NCBI GenBank assembly: GCA_003140115.1
Contig: PLIQ01000066.1
Location: 13,326-20,560 of the forward strand
Length of the DNA: 7,235 bases
DNA from: Actinomycetota bacterium
Lineage (GTDB): Bacteria > Actinomycetota > Actinomycetes > Streptosporangiales > Streptosporangiaceae
Reading direction: 5' to 3'
Shown here: piece after piece, positions 6,307-7,235 of the stretch
Position numbering within the stretch: position 1 is the first letter of the stretch
Layout: every line of letters starts with the position of its first letter
Notes under the pieces: model-generated
Database searches by the model: none
What the model saw: only the letters and a program-made list of their open reading frames with translations
What the model was told of the DNA's origin: nothing
Program-made: the position numbers and the translations under genes

Positions 6307-7235
6307 ATGAGCGGGCGGCTGGGTCGAGCGAGCGCTGGTCTGCTCGTGTTCGGGTTCATCTGCGGGCTGGGGGTGCTGGCCGCGCTCGTGCCGGTTGGTC
6401 ACGGGTTTACGCCGAAGGGCGGTGGATGGTTCAGGCCGGCCGTCGTCGGCGGCGCATTCACGTTGCATCCGCTGCTTTTCGCCGTACCGTCGGCGGCCTG
6501 CTTTGTCCTCGGGCTGCTCGACTGGCGTCACCCGTGGCGAGTCGAGCAGCTGGACCTGCTGGCGCTGGCTGGCTTCTTTCCCGTGGCGATGCTGCTCAGC
6601 GACGATGTCTCCGTAGTCGGCCTGTGGCTGGCCGCCGTCTGTCTCGGCTGGCTGTTCTGCCGGATGCTCGGAGTGGTCTTCGGAGCATGGCGGATGCCGG
6701 AACTACGCCCTTCGATAAGCGCCCGGTGGCTGGGCCCGGCCATAGTGGTACTGCTGGCCGTCCGGGTCGGAAGTCTCGCCGGGAGCAACATTTCCGATGT
6801 CGGGCAGGCCAGCTCGCTCGGCGCCTGGCGCGTTCTGCACGGACTGCACCTGTACGGGGCGGTGTCCTGGCCGGGCCCGGGCGGCCTCCGGGTCTACCGC
6901 CCGGACTCCTACGGGCCGTTCGCCTACTACGCGTACATCCCATTCGTGGCGGTGTTCCCGCCGGCGCCAGCGGTCGTCGCGACGCTGCTGCCCGCGTTGT
7001 GCTTCGACGCGCTGACGCTCGCCGGACTACACAAGCTCGGCCGGCGGCTCGGCGGGCGGCCACTCGCGCAAGCGTTCGTGGTTGCATACCTGCTCTACCC
7101 GTTTCCGGACCTGTCCCTGATGGCGGAGACCAACGATGCGCTGATCGCCGCGCTCTGCGTATGGACCATCGTCCTGGCCGCGGAGCGTCCAGTCGCTCGC
7201 GGACTGCTCATAGCAGCGGCCGTTCTGACCAAATT
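6307..7235 (+). CDS. Polytopic membrane protein, probable GT-C fold glycosyltransferase (GT87/DUF2029-like), 3' partial
   Basis: An open frame of 309 codons runs off the right edge. ATG 6307 follows the permease TAA by 3 bases and has GGAG at 6297-6300, 6 bases upstream, so the genes are probably in one operon. At least seven hydrophobic segments are visible, near residues 11-30, 48-74, 83-98, 101-126, 142-159, 203-240 and 255-271, with another around 278-292. After the fifth comes a loop starting NISDVGQASSLGAWRVLHG (161-179), with D164 in the position expected for the first-loop Asp of GT-C enzymes. Further family-like signatures are YGPFAYYAYIPF (202-213), ETNDAL (274-279) and the final LTK. 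Such enzymes take a polyprenyl-phosphate sugar as donor and act on the outer face of the membrane. The call rests on remembered family patterns, not a search; a plain hypothetical membrane protein is the alternative. Codons such as ATA, GTA and CTA appear more often than in the upstream genes. Confidence 0.65.
   Translation, partial: MSGRLGRASAGLLVFGFICGLGVLAALVPVGHGFTPKGGGWFRPAVVGGAFTLHPLLFAVPSAACFVLGLLDWRHPWRVEQLDLLALAGFFPVAMLLSDDVSVVGLWLAAVCLGWLFCRMLGVVFGAWRMPELRPSISARWLGPAIVVLLAVRVGSLAGSNISDVGQASSLGAWRVLHGLHLYGAVSWPGPGGLRVYRPDSYGPFAYYAYIPFVAVFPPAPAVVATLLPALCFDALTLAGLHKLGRRLGGRPLAQAFVVAYLLYPFPDLSLMAETNDALIAALCVWTIVLAAERPVARGLLIAAAVLTK
6513..6550. repeat. Perfect 11-bp inverted repeat inside the glycosyltransferase-like gene
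   Basis: GCTGCTCGACT at 6513-6523 and AGTCGAGCAGC at 6540-6550 are exact reverse complements separated by 16 bases. The spacer has an inner CAC-CC-GTG symmetry (6529-6536). In protein it spans a short turn between two membrane segments (L-L-D-W-R-H-P-W-R-V-E-Q-L). In RNA it would form a strong stem about 200 bases after the start codon. No T-run follows, so it is not an intrinsic terminator. The function is unknown and it may be coincidence with the coding sequence. Confidence 0.6.

Noticed and set aside
6871..6880. Self-complementary CCGGGCCCGG in the last gene
   Set aside because: Short, pure G/C palindromes are expected by chance at this base composition.

Overview
The window is GC-rich, with coding regions that strongly prefer G or C at the third codon position. 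GTG starts, 4-base stop/start overlaps and a helicase C-terminal region of the DUF3516 type all point to a high-GC actinomycete chromosome. The genus cannot be fixed from this sequence. All recognisable genes lie on the + strand and coding density is high. I see no tRNA, rRNA, CRISPR array, insertion sequence or phage gene.

Layout: (1) 1 to about 1306 is the 3' part of a DEAD/DEAH-box RNA helicase gene (DUF3516 type), whose start is off the left edge. Its frame does not stop where the recognisable protein ends. It runs on to 1528, out of frame through the start of the next gene. (2) 1383-3178 is a two-component pair, an OmpR-family response regulator followed by a membrane histidine kinase, joined by a GTGA overlap. 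(3) 3179-3265 is an 87-base gap holding a 23-bp imperfect palindrome and a tandem octamer that can form a hairpin. It is the best place in the window for regulation. (4) 3266-6303 is an ABC exporter of the MacB/LolD/FtsX type: an ATPase and a duplicated-FtsX permease joined by an ATGA overlap. (5) From 6307 off the right edge runs a polytopic membrane protein that looks like a GT-C glycosyltransferase (GT87/DUF2029-like). It starts 3 bases after the permease stop.

How the parts may work together (inference): the kinase senses an envelope signal and phosphorylates the regulator. The regulator is then likely to control the downstream ABC operon, perhaps by binding in the 87-base gap. The exporter would move or extract a hydrophobic or peptide compound at the membrane. 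This resembles bacitracin/peptide detoxification modules in gene content. The kinase, however, has a HAMP domain and a moderate extracellular loop, and the permease is a two-ectodomain FtsX duplication, so it is not a standard BceRS-BceAB set. The membrane glycosyltransferase-like gene is probably co-transcribed with the exporter, but the functional link is unproven.

Nothing here is clearly a new system. The most unusual points are the helicase frame running past its natural end, a tiny ORF with a strong Shine-Dalgarno leading into the regulator, the paired DNA/RNA structures before the ABC gene, and a perfect 11-bp inverted repeat inside the last gene.
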